From Hyphomicrobiales bacterium (lineage in GTDB: Bacteria; Pseudomonadota; Alphaproteobacteria; Rhizobiales; Rhizobiaceae), in NCBI GenBank assembly GCA_900489925.1, contig UEHQ01000036.1, positions 1 through 64,000 of the forward strand: DNA of 64,000 nt. The letters run 5' to 3'. Within the stretch, counting starts at the first letter, position 1, and each line of letters opens with the position of its first letter. Below are positions 1 to 9,064 of the stretch, piece by piece. A program made the position numbers and the translations under genes. The notes under the pieces are model-generated. The model made no database searches. It was given only the letters and a program-made list of their open reading frames with translations, and had not been told where the DNA came from.

Positions 1-743
1 ACGCACATGAATGCCGTCGGCAGCGTATCGCGCATGAAAAGCTGTTCGACGGCATGGCGTCCGCTTTCAAGCGTGCCGTCACCCTCGAGCACGATGCGCT
101 GATCCGGGGCAACGCCGGCGGCATCGAGCCCCTCGTCATAGCCCTGTCGGCGCCGGGAATAGGCAAGTCGGGTTCTGCTATCGCCGATGAAAGCGATCTT
201 GCGGTGGCCTTCGGCAAGCAGCAGATCCACGGCCTTGCGCGCGCCTTCGGTATCGTCAACGCCGACATAGGGAATGCCGCCGTTGAAGACCGGCTCGAAC
301 ACACCGACGCTTGGCGGCAGTCTCGCCGTCATCGTCTGGTGGCCGAAGGGCAGGATGCCGGTGAAGAGAATCAGTCCCGCCGCCTGGTTCGAATTCAGGA
401 ACTTGAGATATTCGAGGCCGCGCTGAGCATCGTTCTGCGTATGGCCGATCAAAATGCCGTAGCCATGGGCGCGGGCTTCATTCTCCAGGCCGACCAGAAT
501 GTTGGAAAAATTGGGGTCGCCGATGTCGGGCGCCACCACCAGGATCATGTTCGAACGGCCAAGTCGCAGGCTGCGCGCCATGGCATTCGTCGTGTATCCT
601 GTGATTGCGATCGCCTGGTTGACCTTCAGCCGAGTCGAGTTCGCGACCTTTTCCGGCGTGTGGATTGCCCGCGATACCGTCGCGATGGAAACCTCGGCGA
701 TTCTGGCGACGTCTTCGATTGTTGCGGGCGCGGAATTCGACAC
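1..743 (-). CDS. LacI-family transcriptional regulator (3' end cut by window edge)
   Basis: A DNA-binding repressor of the LacI/GalR family. The first 60 residues carry the helix-turn-helix (TIEDVARIAEVSIATVSRAI), the hinge region follows (NAMARSLRLGRSNMI), and then a periplasmic-binding-protein-like sensor domain (about residues 60-247) runs off the left edge. I start it at a GTG (741-743) with AAGG nine bases upstream; no in-frame ATG lies nearby, although an upstream TTG is possible. It is divergent from the sugar ABC operon at 909 and the gap holds a perfect inverted repeat (837-871), so it probably controls that operon and is relieved by the transported sugar. The family is certain; the ligand is unknown. 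Confidence 0.9.
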   Translation of the reverse strand, partial: MSNSAPATIEDVARIAEVSIATVSRAIHTPEKVANSTRLKVNQAIAITGYTTNAMARSLRLGRSNMILVVAPDIGDPNFSNILVGLENEARAHGYGILIGHTQNDAQRGLEYLKFLNSNQAAGLILFTGILPFGHQTMTARLPPSVGVFEPVFNGGIPYVGVDDTEGARKAVDLLLAEGHRKIAFIGDSRTRLAYSRRRQGYDEGLDAAGVAPDQRIVLEGDGTLESGRHAVEQLFMRDTLPTAFMC

Positions 744-836
744 TGCGTTCTGCCTTGGGGCTGCATTCGCGGCGACACTACACAGACTGAACGGTACGTC
801 AAAGGTCGAACCAGACAGATCTGTGTAAAGCAATGA

Positions 837-871
837 TGTAAACCTTTACATGCGGTATGTAAAGGTTTACA
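837..871. promoter_or_regulatory. Inverted-repeat operator between LacI-type regulator and sugar ABC operon
   Basis: Two 15-base arms (837-851 and 857-871) are exact reverse complements separated by five bases. Each arm is itself nearly palindromic (TGTAAACCTTTACA and TGTAAAGGTTTACA), so the site offers two stacked dyads. It lies between divergent genes, 37 bases before the ATPase start. This is what is expected of a LacI-family operator acting on both genes; binding is inferred. Confidence 0.75.
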
Positions 872-908
872 TAGGCTCAGGCGGATGGGAGTCCGCAGGG
901 AGGAAATC

Positions 909-2432
909 ATGAGTGTGGAGACTGTCGAGGCGGCGCCCGTGGTGTTGTCCGCCCGGCGCATATGCAAGTCCTTCAATGGTGTGCAGGTCCTCTTCAGCGT
1001 CAATTTCGATCTTCGCGCTGGTGAAATCCATGCGCTGATGGGTGAGAACGGCGCGGGCAAATCGACGCTGGTGAAGGTCATGTCGGGCTTCGAGCAGCCG
1101 ACCTCGGGCGAAATCATCCTCGACGGCAAGCCGGTGACATTGCCGCCCAACGGAGCCGCTGAAGCGCTCGGCATCGTTATCATCCACCAGGAATTCAATC
1201 TCGCGGAACACCTGACCGTCACCGAAAGCCTGTTTCTCGGTCGCGAGGTCACGCGCTTCGGTGTTCTCGACCGCAAGTACATGCGTGCGGAAACGCGCAA
1301 GGCGCTCGATCTTCTCGGTTCGCACGTCGACGAAAACGCCCTGATCAGCACGCTGTCCATCGCCGACAAGCAGATGGTCGAAATCGCCAAGGCAATCAGC
1401 CGCGATGCCCGCGTCGTCTTCATGGACGAGCCGACCGCCGTTCTGTCGCGGGAAGAAACCAATTTCCTGTTCAAGCAGGTGCGCAAGCTACGCGACAAGG
1501 GCACGAGCTTCGTCTTCGTGTCGCACAAGCTCGATGAGGTCATGGAACTGACCGATCGCGTCACGGTGCTACGCGACGGCCAATGGGTGAAGACATCGCC
1601 AACCTCGCTGCTCGACGGAGAATCGATCGCGCAGCTGATGGTCGGTCGCGAACTTTCCAGTCTCTATCCGACCAAGGTGGAGCCCGATGTCGACGAGGAA
1701 GTCGTGCTGCGGGTCGAATCCGTGTCTACCGGCTATGTCCAGGATGCAAGCTTCGAGGTGCGCAAGGGCGAGATCATCGGCTTCTCCGGCATGATCGGAT
1801 CGGGTCGCACGGAGTTGATGGAGGCAATCGCCGGGCTGCACAGTCGCACATCGGGCGAAGTCATCATCAAGGGCGAGACGGTTCCGGCCGGTGATGTGCA
1901 CGCAGCCAACCGCTGCGGGCTTGCCTACATGACGAAGGATCGCAAGTCGAAGGGGCTGCTGCTCGGCTCCAATATGATGGCGAACCTGACGCTGCAATCG
2001 CTCGGTCAACACTCGCGCCACGGCTATCTCAGCCCCAGCAGCGAGGCGTCGGCGCTCGCCAAGGCGCGGCGTCGCTTCGATATCAGGGTGCGCGACGCCA
2101 ATATCGTCGCCGGTCGCATGTCGGGCGGAAACCAGCAGAAGCTGCTGCTCGCCAAGGTCATGGAAACGGAGCCTGAGATCATCATCATCGATGAGCCGAC
2201 GCGCGGCATCGATGTCGGCACCAAGCAGCAGATCTATCACTTCATCTCGGCGCTGGCCCGCGACGGCCGCTCGATCATTGTCGTGTCATCCGAAATGCCG
2301 GAGGTCATAGGCCTTTGTACGAGGGTGGCGGTCATGCGCGAGGGGCGTATCGTCGGCGTGCTTGAAGGTGACGAAATCTCCGAACAGGAGATCATGCGCT
2401 ATGCAGCGGGCCTGAAGAAGAAGGCCGCCTGA
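909..2432 (+). CDS. Sugar ABC transporter ATP-binding protein (RbsA/MglA type)
   Basis: A 507-residue cytoplasmic ATPase with two ABC domains in one chain, as in ribose/galactose/xylose importers. The first domain has an intact Walker A (GENGAGKST, residues 45-53), a degenerate signature (LSIADKQMVEIAKA) and Walker B (VVFMDEPTAVLS). The second has the usual sugar-family pattern: no P-loop lysine (SGMIGSGRTELM), a proper signature (MSGGNQQKLLLAK) and Walker B (IIIIDEPTRGIDVG). I choose the ATG at 909, which has AGGGAGGA upstream, over the in-frame ATG at 885. It energises uptake with the permease and binding protein that follow. Confidence 0.95.
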   Translation: MSVETVEAAPVVLSARRICKSFNGVQVLFSVNFDLRAGEIHALMGENGAGKSTLVKVMSGFEQPTSGEIILDGKPVTLPPNGAAEALGIVIIHQEFNLAEHLTVTESLFLGREVTRFGVLDRKYMRAETRKALDLLGSHVDENALISTLSIADKQMVEIAKAISRDARVVFMDEPTAVLSREETNFLFKQVRKLRDKGTSFVFVSHKLDEVMELTDRVTVLRDGQWVKTSPTSLLDGESIAQLMVGRELSSLYPTKVEPDVDEEVVLRVESVSTGYVQDASFEVRKGEIIGFSGMIGSGRTELMEAIAGLHSRTSGEVIIKGETVPAGDVHAANRCGLAYMTKDRKSKGLLLGSNMMANLTLQSLGQHSRHGYLSPSSEASALAKARRRFDIRVRDANIVAGRMSGGNQQKLLLAKVMETEPEIIIIDEPTRGIDVGTKQQIYHFISALARDGRSIIVVSSEMPEVIGLCTRVAVMREGRIVGVLEGDEISEQEIMRYAAGLKKKAA

Positions 2433-2516
2433 GGCGACAAATAACAACAGCCGCGGCGCACGCGGCAAGACGGATTACGTGCCCAGCAGGGACGCGACGG
2501 GAGGATGGTTTTGGAC

Positions 2517-3518
2517 ATGGCTGTGAACGAGGAGACCAGGGAGATCAGACGACGCTCCTGGCGGGATATCGACCTCAGGGCAGTCGCGCCTTTCGCGGCG
2601 CTGGCCCTGCTGCTCGTCGTCGGTGCGCTTGTCAATCCGAACTTCATCGGCATCACCAATCTCGCGAATGTCGCTACCCGCAGCGCCTTCATCGCCATCA
2701 TCGCGGTTGGCGCCACCTTCGTCATCTCGTCCGGCGATCTTGATCTTTCTGTCGGCTCGATGGTGGCTTTCGTTGCCAGCCTTATGATCCTGCTGATGAA
2801 TTCCGGCATCATCGCCAATCCGGTGCTGATGCTGGTGGTCGCCGTGGTCTTCACTGTCGTTGCCGGCGCGCTCTGCGGGCTTGCTAACGGGCTGATCACG
2901 ACACTCGGGAAGATCGAGCCGTTCATCGCCACGCTCGGAACGATGGGGATCTATCGCGGGCTGACGACATGGCTGTCGCAGGGCGGGGCGATCACGCTTC
3001 GCTCGGCCGAGCAGCAGGCACTGTATCGCCCGGTCTATTTCGGCTCGATCGCCGGCGTGCCGGTACCGATCGTCGTCATCCTCGCGGTCACCGCCGTCGC
3101 TGCCTTCATTCTCTATCGGACGCGTTACGGTCGCCATGTCGTGGCGGTCGGTTCGAACCGCGACGTGGCGCGCTATTCCGGCATCGCGGTCAACCGCGTG
3201 CGCACCATCGCCTTCGTCATCCAGGGGCTCTGCGTGGCCATCGCCGTGCTGCTCTATGTGCCGCGTCTGGGCTCGACGTCCGCGACCACGGGCATCTTGT
3301 GGGAGCTGCAGGCGATCACCGCGGTCGTCGTCGGCGGCACGGCCTTGAAGGGTGGGGCAGGGCGTGTCTGGGGCACGATCTGCGGCGCCTTCATCCTGGA
3401 GCTCGTCGGCAACATCATGCTGCTGTCCAACTTCATCTCGGAATATCTGATCGGCGCCATCCAGGGTTCGATCATCATCATTGCCATGCTCGTGCAGCGG
3501 TCGCTGGCGCGCAGGTAG
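2517..3518 (+). CDS. Sugar ABC transporter permease (RbsC type)
   Basis: An inner-membrane permease of the branched-chain/ribose family (BPD_transp_2). A short charged N-terminus (EETREIRRRSWRD) is followed by about eight to ten hydrophobic segments, with the family pattern GATFVISSGDLDLSVGSM in the first third and ALKGGAGRVWGTICG near the end. It lies 84 bases after the ATPase. The start is ambiguous: GGGAGG (2499-2504) touches the ATG at 2505 but sits six bases from a TTG (2511) and twelve from the ATG at 2517; I prefer 2517. It forms the translocation pore, probably as a dimer. Confidence 0.92.
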   Translation: MAVNEETREIRRRSWRDIDLRAVAPFAALALLLVVGALVNPNFIGITNLANVATRSAFIAIIAVGATFVISSGDLDLSVGSMVAFVASLMILLMNSGIIANPVLMLVVAVVFTVVAGALCGLANGLITTLGKIEPFIATLGTMGIYRGLTTWLSQGGAITLRSAEQQALYRPVYFGSIAGVPVPIVVILAVTAVAAFILYRTRYGRHVVAVGSNRDVARYSGIAVNRVRTIAFVIQGLCVAIAVLLYVPRLGSTSATTGILWELQAITAVVVGGTALKGGAGRVWGTICGAFILELVGNIMLLSNFISEYLIGAIQGSIIIIAMLVQRSLARR

Positions 3519-3596
3519 CAAGGGATTGGCCGGGTCGGCGGGGCGCTCGGTCTTCAAGGTTCGCAAGCCCTGGGGTTTAATGGGAGGAAAATAGAC

Positions 3597-4544
3597 ATGC
3601 GTAAGACACTATTCAGTTTGGCGGTCGTGACGGCGGCGTTGCTCGCCGGCGTCGCTCATTCGGCGGACAAGAAGACCATCGGCGTATCGATCCCGGCGGC
3701 CGACCACGGCTGGACCTCCGGCGTGGTGTTCCATGCCGAGCGCGTCGCCAAGCTTCTGATGGCCGAGCACCCCGACCTCACCGTGATCGTCAAGACGTCG
3801 CCTGATGCCGCAAGCCAGGCCAATGCGGTTCAGGATCTTGCGACGCAGGGCATGGACGCGCTCGTCATCCTGCCGTCGGATCCGGATCCGCTGGTCAACG
3901 CCATCAAGGAAGTCAAGGACAAGGGCACCTTCGTGGCACTGGTCGACCGTGCACCGAGCACCAACGACAACTCCGTCCGTGACATCTACGTCGCTGGCAA
4001 CAATCCGGCGCTCGGCGAAGTCGCTGGCAAGTACATCAAGGACACGACGCCTGATGCACAGGTTGTCGTTATCCGCGGCCTGCCGATCCCGATCGACCAG
4101 CAGCGCCAGGATGGCTTCGACAAGGGTATCGCCGGCTCGAACGTCAAGGTTCTGGACCGCCAGTTCGGCAACTGGAACCGCGACGATGCCTTCAAGGTGA
4201 TGCAGGACTACCTGACCAAGTATCCGAAGATCGACGTGGTCTGGTGCCAGGATGACGACATGGCTGTCGGCGTGCTGCAGGCAATCGAGCAGGCCAAGCG
4301 CACCGACATCAAGTATGTCGTGGCCGGCGCCGGCTCCAAGGACATGGTCAAGAAGGTCATGGACGGCGACAAGCTGATCCCGGTCGACGTTCTCTATCCG
4401 CCGGCAATGGTGGGCACGGCCATGGAGCTGACCGCTGCTTCGCTCTACGATCAGGTTCCGGTTCGCGGCACCTATATCCTCGATGCGACGCTGGTAACGA
4501 AGGACAACGCGAAGGACTTCTACTTCCCGGATTCGCCGTTCTGA
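3597..4544 (+). CDS. Periplasmic sugar-binding protein of the ABC importer
   Basis: A 315-residue Peripl_BP_4 family protein. A Sec signal peptide (MRKTLFSLAVVTAALLAG, cleaved after about AHS-A) precedes the two-lobed binding fold: the first lobe begins KKTIGVSIPAADHGWTSGVV, and the hinge and second lobe include QQRQDGFDKGI and VWCQDDDMAVGVLQAIEQ. The start has GGGAGG upstream. It is the last gene of the operon and is followed by a strong terminator. It delivers substrate to the permease. The type is that of ribose/galactose/inositol binders; the actual sugar cannot be read from the sequence. Confidence 0.93.
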   Translation: MRKTLFSLAVVTAALLAGVAHSADKKTIGVSIPAADHGWTSGVVFHAERVAKLLMAEHPDLTVIVKTSPDAASQANAVQDLATQGMDALVILPSDPDPLVNAIKEVKDKGTFVALVDRAPSTNDNSVRDIYVAGNNPALGEVAGKYIKDTTPDAQVVVIRGLPIPIDQQRQDGFDKGIAGSNVKVLDRQFGNWNRDDAFKVMQDYLTKYPKIDVVWCQDDDMAVGVLQAIEQAKRTDIKYVVAGAGSKDMVKKVMDGDKLIPVDVLYPPAMVGTAMELTAASLYDQVPVRGTYILDATLVTKDNAKDFYFPDSPF

Positions 4545-4561
4545 TCCATTGATAGTTGAGG

Positions 4562-4591
4562 GCGCCCGCTCGAAGGAACGGGCGCTCTTTT
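4562..4591 (+). terminator. Rho-independent terminator of the sugar ABC operon
   Basis: GCGCCCG (4562-4568) pairs with CGGGCGC (4579-4585) around a ten-base loop and is followed by TCTTTT. It sits between the convergent binding-protein and cyclase genes. Confidence 0.85.
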
Positions 4592-4593
4592 CG

Positions 4594-6366
4594 TCACTGC
4601 GGTAGACCGGCGCTCGCCAGATCGGCGGCGAACTGGTCCACGAACGACTCTGTCATGGTGGCATTGTCGCCGAAGTAGAATTCCCGTCGTGCGGCAACGA
4701 GGTTCATTCCCGGACGAAAACGATGAAGGATGCCGATGGCCTCGCCGGTTTCGTCTGCCTTGCCCTGCCGGCCGAGAATGGCAACAAGGATCAGCGCCGG
4801 CCAGAAGGTCACGTTCGGAGATCGCAGCGATGCCCGCGCCGCCTCGGCGGCCTCGTCCATGTTCCCCATTTGATAATGGGCAATCGCAAGCATGTTGTAG
4901 AAAGTCCATAAATGCGGATCGCGCGGACTGAGGCGAAAGGCTTCCCTGATCTCGGGCATTCCCTCCTCGGGCCGTTGCGCGTAGCACAGCGCCTGGCCGA
5001 GAGCGAAATGGGCCTGCGCGAAACTGCTGTCCAATGCGATCGCATTGCGCAGATGCGCGATGCCGGCCTGCGTCGCGCCGTCAAGCGCGAGCGCCCGGCC
5101 AAGCGCCATATGCGCGGCCGGCTCCTTCTGGTCGAGCAGGATTGCGTGCTCGGCAAGGTCGATCGCTTCGCAAATGCGTCCGCCGCGGTCCTCCACGGAG
5201 CCGTACCAGCCGAGCTGGATGTGCACGTAGGCGAGCCGCGCCTGTGCCTGGGCAAAGCTCGGATCGACGCGGATTGCCTGCTCGAACAGATCCTTGGCCA
5301 TGTTGAGATCGTCGAGCGTGAACCTGTAGAGGTGCCAGAGCCCCTTCAGATAGATTTCCCATGCCGTCATATCGACCGGCGGGCGCTCGCGAAGTGCGGC
5401 GAATTCGATGACGCCGAGCTCGGGTTCGATCGTTCCGGTGATCTCGGACGCGATCTCGTCCTGAACCTCGAAAATATCCGCCAGCATGCGGTCGTAGCGC
5501 TCGGCCCAGAGGAGCGTTCCGTCGCTGCCGTGGAGCAGCTGTGCCGTCACCCGAATTTTTGCGCCCGACCGCCTGATGCTGCCTTCGAGCACATATTTCA
5601 CGCCGAGGTCCTGCGCGGCCTTTCGCGCGTCGACCGCCTGTCCCTTGAAGCTGAAGGAGGAGTTGCGGGAGGCAACGAGCATCCAGCGGCACCGCGCCAG
5701 CGTTGCAATCAGCTCATCGGTGAAGCCGTCCGAAAAATGCTCCTGCCCTTCGATGCTCGACATGTTGGTGAAGGGCAGTACGGCAATCGAGGGGCGCTTC
5801 TGAACCGGCGGCGGGGAACTCGCCACCGGCTCCGGCCACACGTGCTCATTCTGGTATGGCGACCAGCGCCAGACGCGGACAGGGTGATCGATGTGTTGCA
5901 GCCGCCTGTTGCCGAAGTCGGTCGCTGGAAATGCGAGCCTCGAGCCCACTTGGTCGCGAACCTGTTGCGAGACGCAGATCCCGCCGGGCGGTGCCAATCC
6001 TTGCAGGCACGCCGCGACATTGACGCCCTCGCCAAAGATGTCGTCATCCTCCACGAGAATATCGTCGACGTGAATGCCGATACGCCAGAGCATCTGTCGT
6101 TCAGACGCTATACTCTCGTTGCGCTCGCGGAGCGCGGTCTGGACTTCCATTGCGCAGGCGAGCGCGTCCACCACGCTCGCGAATTCCGCCAGCAGGCCGT
6201 CGCCCACAAACTTCACCACGCGTCCGTGCTGGCGCGTGATCGCGGGAACAATGATCTCGCTGTTGTGAGCTTTCAGCATCGCGAAGGTGCCCGCTTCGTC
6301 CATTCCCATCAATCGGGAGAAGCCAACGACGTCCGCATCCAAGATTGCTGCCAGTCGTCGCGTCAT
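4594..6366 (-). CDS. Class III adenylate/guanylate cyclase with TolB-like and TPR domains
   Basis: A 590-residue soluble protein of a kind abundant in rhizobia. The N-terminal cyclase homology domain (1-170) keeps both metal-binding aspartates (D12 in AILDADVVGFSRLM and D56 in KFVGDGLLAEF). A TolB-N/FlgO-like segment follows (about 190-345: RPSIAVLPFTNMSS, VLEGSIRRSGAKIRVTAQL), and then TPR repeats (about 370-560: PSFAQAQARLAYVHIQLGWY, ALDSSFAQAHFALGQAL). No transmembrane segment or signal peptide is evident. It probably makes cAMP under control of TPR partners. It lies between the two parts of the sugar locus, on the other strand. Confidence 0.88.
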   Translation of the reverse strand: MTRRLAAILDADVVGFSRLMGMDEAGTFAMLKAHNSEIIVPAITRQHGRVVKFVGDGLLAEFASVVDALACAMEVQTALRERNESIASERQMLWRIGIHVDDILVEDDDIFGEGVNVAACLQGLAPPGGICVSQQVRDQVGSRLAFPATDFGNRRLQHIDHPVRVWRWSPYQNEHVWPEPVASSPPPVQKRPSIAVLPFTNMSSIEGQEHFSDGFTDELIATLARCRWMLVASRNSSFSFKGQAVDARKAAQDLGVKYVLEGSIRRSGAKIRVTAQLLHGSDGTLLWAERYDRMLADIFEVQDEIASEITGTIEPELGVIEFAALRERPPVDMTAWEIYLKGLWHLYRFTLDDLNMAKDLFEQAIRVDPSFAQAQARLAYVHIQLGWYGSVEDRGGRICEAIDLAEHAILLDQKEPAAHMALGRALALDGATQAGIAHLRNAIALDSSFAQAHFALGQALCYAQRPEEGMPEIREAFRLSPRDPHLWTFYNMLAIAHYQMGNMDEAAEAARASLRSPNVTFWPALILVAILGRQGKADETGEAIGILHRFRPGMNLVAARREFYFGDNATMTESFVDQFAADLASAGLPQ

Positions 6367-6581
6367 GCGCTAACCTCCTGGTGCAAGGAGAGTATCACGA
6401 GGCGGCTGGAAGTCCATCGAAACGGCTCGCTCCGATCGGCAATCGCCGGGAGAAGGCATAAATGCGGTACGTACATCTTGCGGGTGAGGGCATGCCGTGA
6501 TTAAGTCTGGCACGTCAGGTTTTCGCCCTATCGGGCAAATTCACTGTTTCGCCGAAATCGGCTTGCAGACGGTAAATTGCG

Positions 6582-6608
6582 TGGTAGAACTCTACCAGAA
6601 ACGTTTAC
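6582..6608. promoter_or_regulatory. Palindromic operator-like sites upstream of the isomerase gene
   Basis: TGGTAGA-AC-TCTACCA (6582-6597) is a perfect seven-base inverted repeat of the TGGT..ACCA type seen with GntR regulators. It abuts GAAACGTTTAC (6598-6608), which has the central CG of LacI-family operators and shares the GTAAAC half-site (6602-6607, reverse strand) with the repeat at 837-871. The sites lie 26-52 bases before the isomerase start. The regulators are inferred. Confidence 0.5.
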
Positions 6609-6633
6609 GGTCGTCATTCAGGGAGGAATTGAC

Positions 6634-7686
6634 ATGAAAACGATCAAGGGCCCAGGCTTGTTCCTCGGGCAGTTCGCGGGCGACGTCGCACCTTTCAACT
6701 CGTGGGATTCGATCACCAAATGGGCGGCCGATATCGGCTACAAGGGCGTGCAGGTTCCGACCTGGGCGGGCCAGCTCATCGACTTGAAGAAGGCCGCATC
6801 CTCGAAGGACTATTGCGACGAGTTCGCGGGCGTTGCGCGCCAGAACGGCGTCGAAATCACCGAGCTTTCCACCCACCTGCAGGGCCAGCTGGTCGCCGTG
6901 CATCCGGCCTATGACGAAGCTTTCGATGGTTTCGCCGCGCCTGAAGTGCGTGGAAATCCGAAGGCCCGTCAGGAATGGGCCGTCGAGCAGGTGAAGATGG
7001 CGCTGACGGCGTCGAAGCACCTCGGCATCAAGGCGCATGCGACCTTCTCCGGCGCGCTCGCATGGCCCTTCATCTATCCGTGGCCGCAGCGCCCGGCCGG
7101 TCTCGTCGAGACCGCCTTCGACGAACTTGCCAAGCGCTGGACGCCGATCCTGAACCACGCCGACGAAAACGGCGTCGACGTTTGCTACGAGATCCATCCG
7201 GGCGAAGACCTGCATGACGGCGTGACCTTCGAGATGTTCCTCGAGCGCGTGAAGAACCATCCGCGCGCCAATATGCTCTATGATCCCTCGCACTACGTGC
7301 TGCAATGCCTGGACTACCTCGACAACATCGACATCTACAAAGACCGGATCAAGATGTTCCACGTCAAGGATGCCGAGTTCAATCCGACGGGTCGCCAGGG
7401 CGTCTATGGCGGCTACCAGGGCTGGGTCGAACGCGCCGGCCGCTTCCGCTCGCTCGGCGATGGCCAGGTCGATTTCGGTGCTGTGTTCTCGAAAATGACG
7501 GCCAACAACTTCGATGGCTGGGCTGTCGTCGAATGGGAATGCGCGCTGAAGCATCCCGAGGACGGCGCACGCGAAGGTGCCGAGTTCGTCAAGTCGCACA
7601 TCATCCGTGTCACCGAGAAGGCGTTCGACGACTTTGCCGGCAGCGGCACCGACCAGGCGGCCAACCGCCGTATGCTGGGGCTTTAA
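6634..7686 (+). CDS. Sugar phosphate isomerase/epimerase-like TIM-barrel protein
   Basis: A 350-residue protein of the xylose-isomerase-like/AP-endonuclease 2 superfamily (IolE/IolI/YcjR-like). It shows the metal-site pattern of the fold: VCYEIHPGEDLHDG (Glu and His), YDPSHYVLQ (Asp and His), MFHVKDAEF (His and Asp) and VVEWECAL (Glu). The ATG at 6634 has AGGGAGGA seven bases upstream. It lies 161 bases before a Gfo/Idh/MocA oxidoreductase. Such pairs oxidise and isomerise inositols, keto-sugars or glycosides, so the two probably process the sugar imported by the transporter at 909-4544. The substrate is not known. Confidence 0.88.
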   Translation: MKTIKGPGLFLGQFAGDVAPFNSWDSITKWAADIGYKGVQVPTWAGQLIDLKKAASSKDYCDEFAGVARQNGVEITELSTHLQGQLVAVHPAYDEAFDGFAAPEVRGNPKARQEWAVEQVKMALTASKHLGIKAHATFSGALAWPFIYPWPQRPAGLVETAFDELAKRWTPILNHADENGVDVCYEIHPGEDLHDGVTFEMFLERVKNHPRANMLYDPSHYVLQCLDYLDNIDIYKDRIKMFHVKDAEFNPTGRQGVYGGYQGWVERAGRFRSLGDGQVDFGAVFSKMTANNFDGWAVVEWECALKHPEDGAREGAEFVKSHIIRVTEKAFDDFAGSGTDQAANRRMLGL

Positions 7687-7696
7687 TCGGCTAGAA

Positions 7697-7725
7697 CCCC
7701 TCCCCACAAGCGGGAGGGGCTTCTC
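7697..7725 (+). terminator. Hairpin of the CCCCTCCC/GGGAGGGG repeat family, terminator-like
   Basis: CCCCTCCC (7697-7704) pairs with GGGAGGGG (7712-7719) around CCACAAG or similar, then CTTCTC follows. It is eleven bases after the isomerase stop. The same motif recurs at 11202-11361 and 19135-19170. Confidence 0.6.
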
Positions 7726-7771
7726 GCGGCAACCACTGAGCCCTACCCTTGGGCAAGACGATGCCACGAGC

Positions 7772-7816
7772 CCTCTCCCCCTTGTGGGGGAGATGCCCGG
7801 CAGGGCAGAGGGGGAC
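7772..7816. repeat. Rhizobial-type double-hairpin intergenic repeat
   Basis: Two adjacent stems: CTCTCCCCC-TTGT-GGGGGAG followed by GCCC-GGCA-GGGC, and a purine tail AGAGGGGGA. A second copy with compensating base changes lies at 19199-19242 (CTTCCCC-TTGT-GGGGAAG, then GGCC-GGCA-GGCC). It ends 32 bases before the dehydrogenase start codon. Confidence 0.75.
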
Positions 7817-7847
7817 TTTTCCGCAGAGAACAAATTTGGAGGAACCA

Positions 7848-9035
7848 ATGGCAATTGAAGCATCAACGGAACAGGCGCGCGAACCGCGCATCCGTCTTGG
7901 CATGGTCGGCGGTGGCGCCGGCGCGTTCATCGGCGCGGTGCATCGCATCGCTGCCCGCATCGACGATCAGTATGACCTGATCGCTGGCGCCCTGTCGTCG
8001 ACGCCGGAAAAGGCGCTTGCCTCCGGCCGCGATCTCGGTCTCGATCCGTCGCGCACCTATTCGAGCTATCGCGAGATGGCGATCCGCGAAGCGAAGCTGA
8101 AGAACGGCATCGAAGCGGTCTCGATCGTCACGCCGAACCACGTTCACTACGACGCCGCCAAGGAATTCCTGCGTCGCGGCATTCACGTCATCTGCGACAA
8201 GCCGCTGACGTCGAACCTCGCGGATGCCAAGAAGCTGAAGAAGGTTGCCGACGAGAGCGGCGCGCTCTTCATCCTGACGCACAACTACACCGGTTATCCG
8301 ATGGTTCGCCAGGCACGCGAGATGATCGCCAATGGCGAACTCGGCGATATCCGTATCGTGCAGGCCGAGTATCCGCAGGACTGGCTGACCGAGGCCGTCG
8401 AGCAGAGCGGTGCAAAGCAGGCCGTATGGCGCACCGACCCGGCGCAGTCGGGTGCGGGCGGTTCCACCGGTGATATCGGCACGCATGCCTATAACCTCGC
8501 TTCCTTTGTCTCCGGCCTCGAGCTCGACAGCCTTGCGGCCGACCTCGACAGCTTCGTCGAAGGCCGTCGTCTGGACGACAACGCGCATGTGATGCTGCGC
8601 TTCAAGGCCAAGGGCTCCGAGAAGCCGGCCAAGGGCATGCTCTGGTGCAGCCAAGTGGCGCCCGGCCACGAGAACGGCCTCAAGGTCCGCGTCTATGGCA
8701 CAAAGGGTGGTCTCGAATGGGTGCAGGCCGATCCAAATTACCTTTGGTTCACACCGTTCGGCGAGCCGAAGCGCCTGATCACCCGCAACGGCGCCGGTTC
8801 CGGCCCGGCGGCAGCGCGCGTCTCGCGCATCCCGTCCGGTCATCCGGAAGGCTATCTCGAAGCCTTCGCAACGATCTACACGGAAGCCGCGCACGCCATC
8901 AACGCCCACAAGAAGGGCAAGGCGGTCGACAAGGCCGTGGTCTATCCGACGGTCGATGATGGCGTGAAGGGTGTTGCCTTTGTCGAGGCCTGCGTGGCTT
9001 CCTCCAAGAAGAACGGCGCCTGGGTCAAGGTCTGA
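7848..9035 (+). CDS. Gfo/Idh/MocA-family NAD(P)-dependent oxidoreductase
   Basis: A 395-residue dehydrogenase. The N-terminal Rossmann domain begins RIRLGMVGGGAGAFIGAVHR, and the family's lysine motif EKP is present as ICDKPLTSNLADAK (about residues 121-134). The C-terminal alpha/beta domain contains GGSTGDIGTHAYNL, where aspartate and histidine shape the active site. The ATG at 7848 has TTGGAGGA upstream. It probably oxidises a sugar, inositol or glycoside hydroxyl in the same pathway as the isomerase before it. Confidence 0.93.
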   Translation: MAIEASTEQAREPRIRLGMVGGGAGAFIGAVHRIAARIDDQYDLIAGALSSTPEKALASGRDLGLDPSRTYSSYREMAIREAKLKNGIEAVSIVTPNHVHYDAAKEFLRRGIHVICDKPLTSNLADAKKLKKVADESGALFILTHNYTGYPMVRQAREMIANGELGDIRIVQAEYPQDWLTEAVEQSGAKQAVWRTDPAQSGAGGSTGDIGTHAYNLASFVSGLELDSLAADLDSFVEGRRLDDNAHVMLRFKAKGSEKPAKGMLWCSQVAPGHENGLKVRVYGTKGGLEWVQADPNYLWFTPFGEPKRLITRNGAGSGPAAARVSRIPSGHPEGYLEAFATIYTEAAHAINAHKKGKAVDKAVVYPTVDDGVKGVAFVEACVASSKKNGAWVKV

Positions 9036-9064
9036 TCCCTCATCCAGATATGAAATGCAACTAT

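Noticed and set aside
499..1564. Open frames antisense to or overlapping the LacI regulator and ABC ATPase genes
   Set aside because: They are shadows of real genes in other frames: no ribosome-binding site, arginine/serine-rich composition and no protein-family pattern.
2475..3566. 363-codon minus-strand frame over the sugar permease gene
   Set aside because: Its composition (very rich in D, R, H, Q) is the usual mirror of a hydrophobic gene on the other strand.
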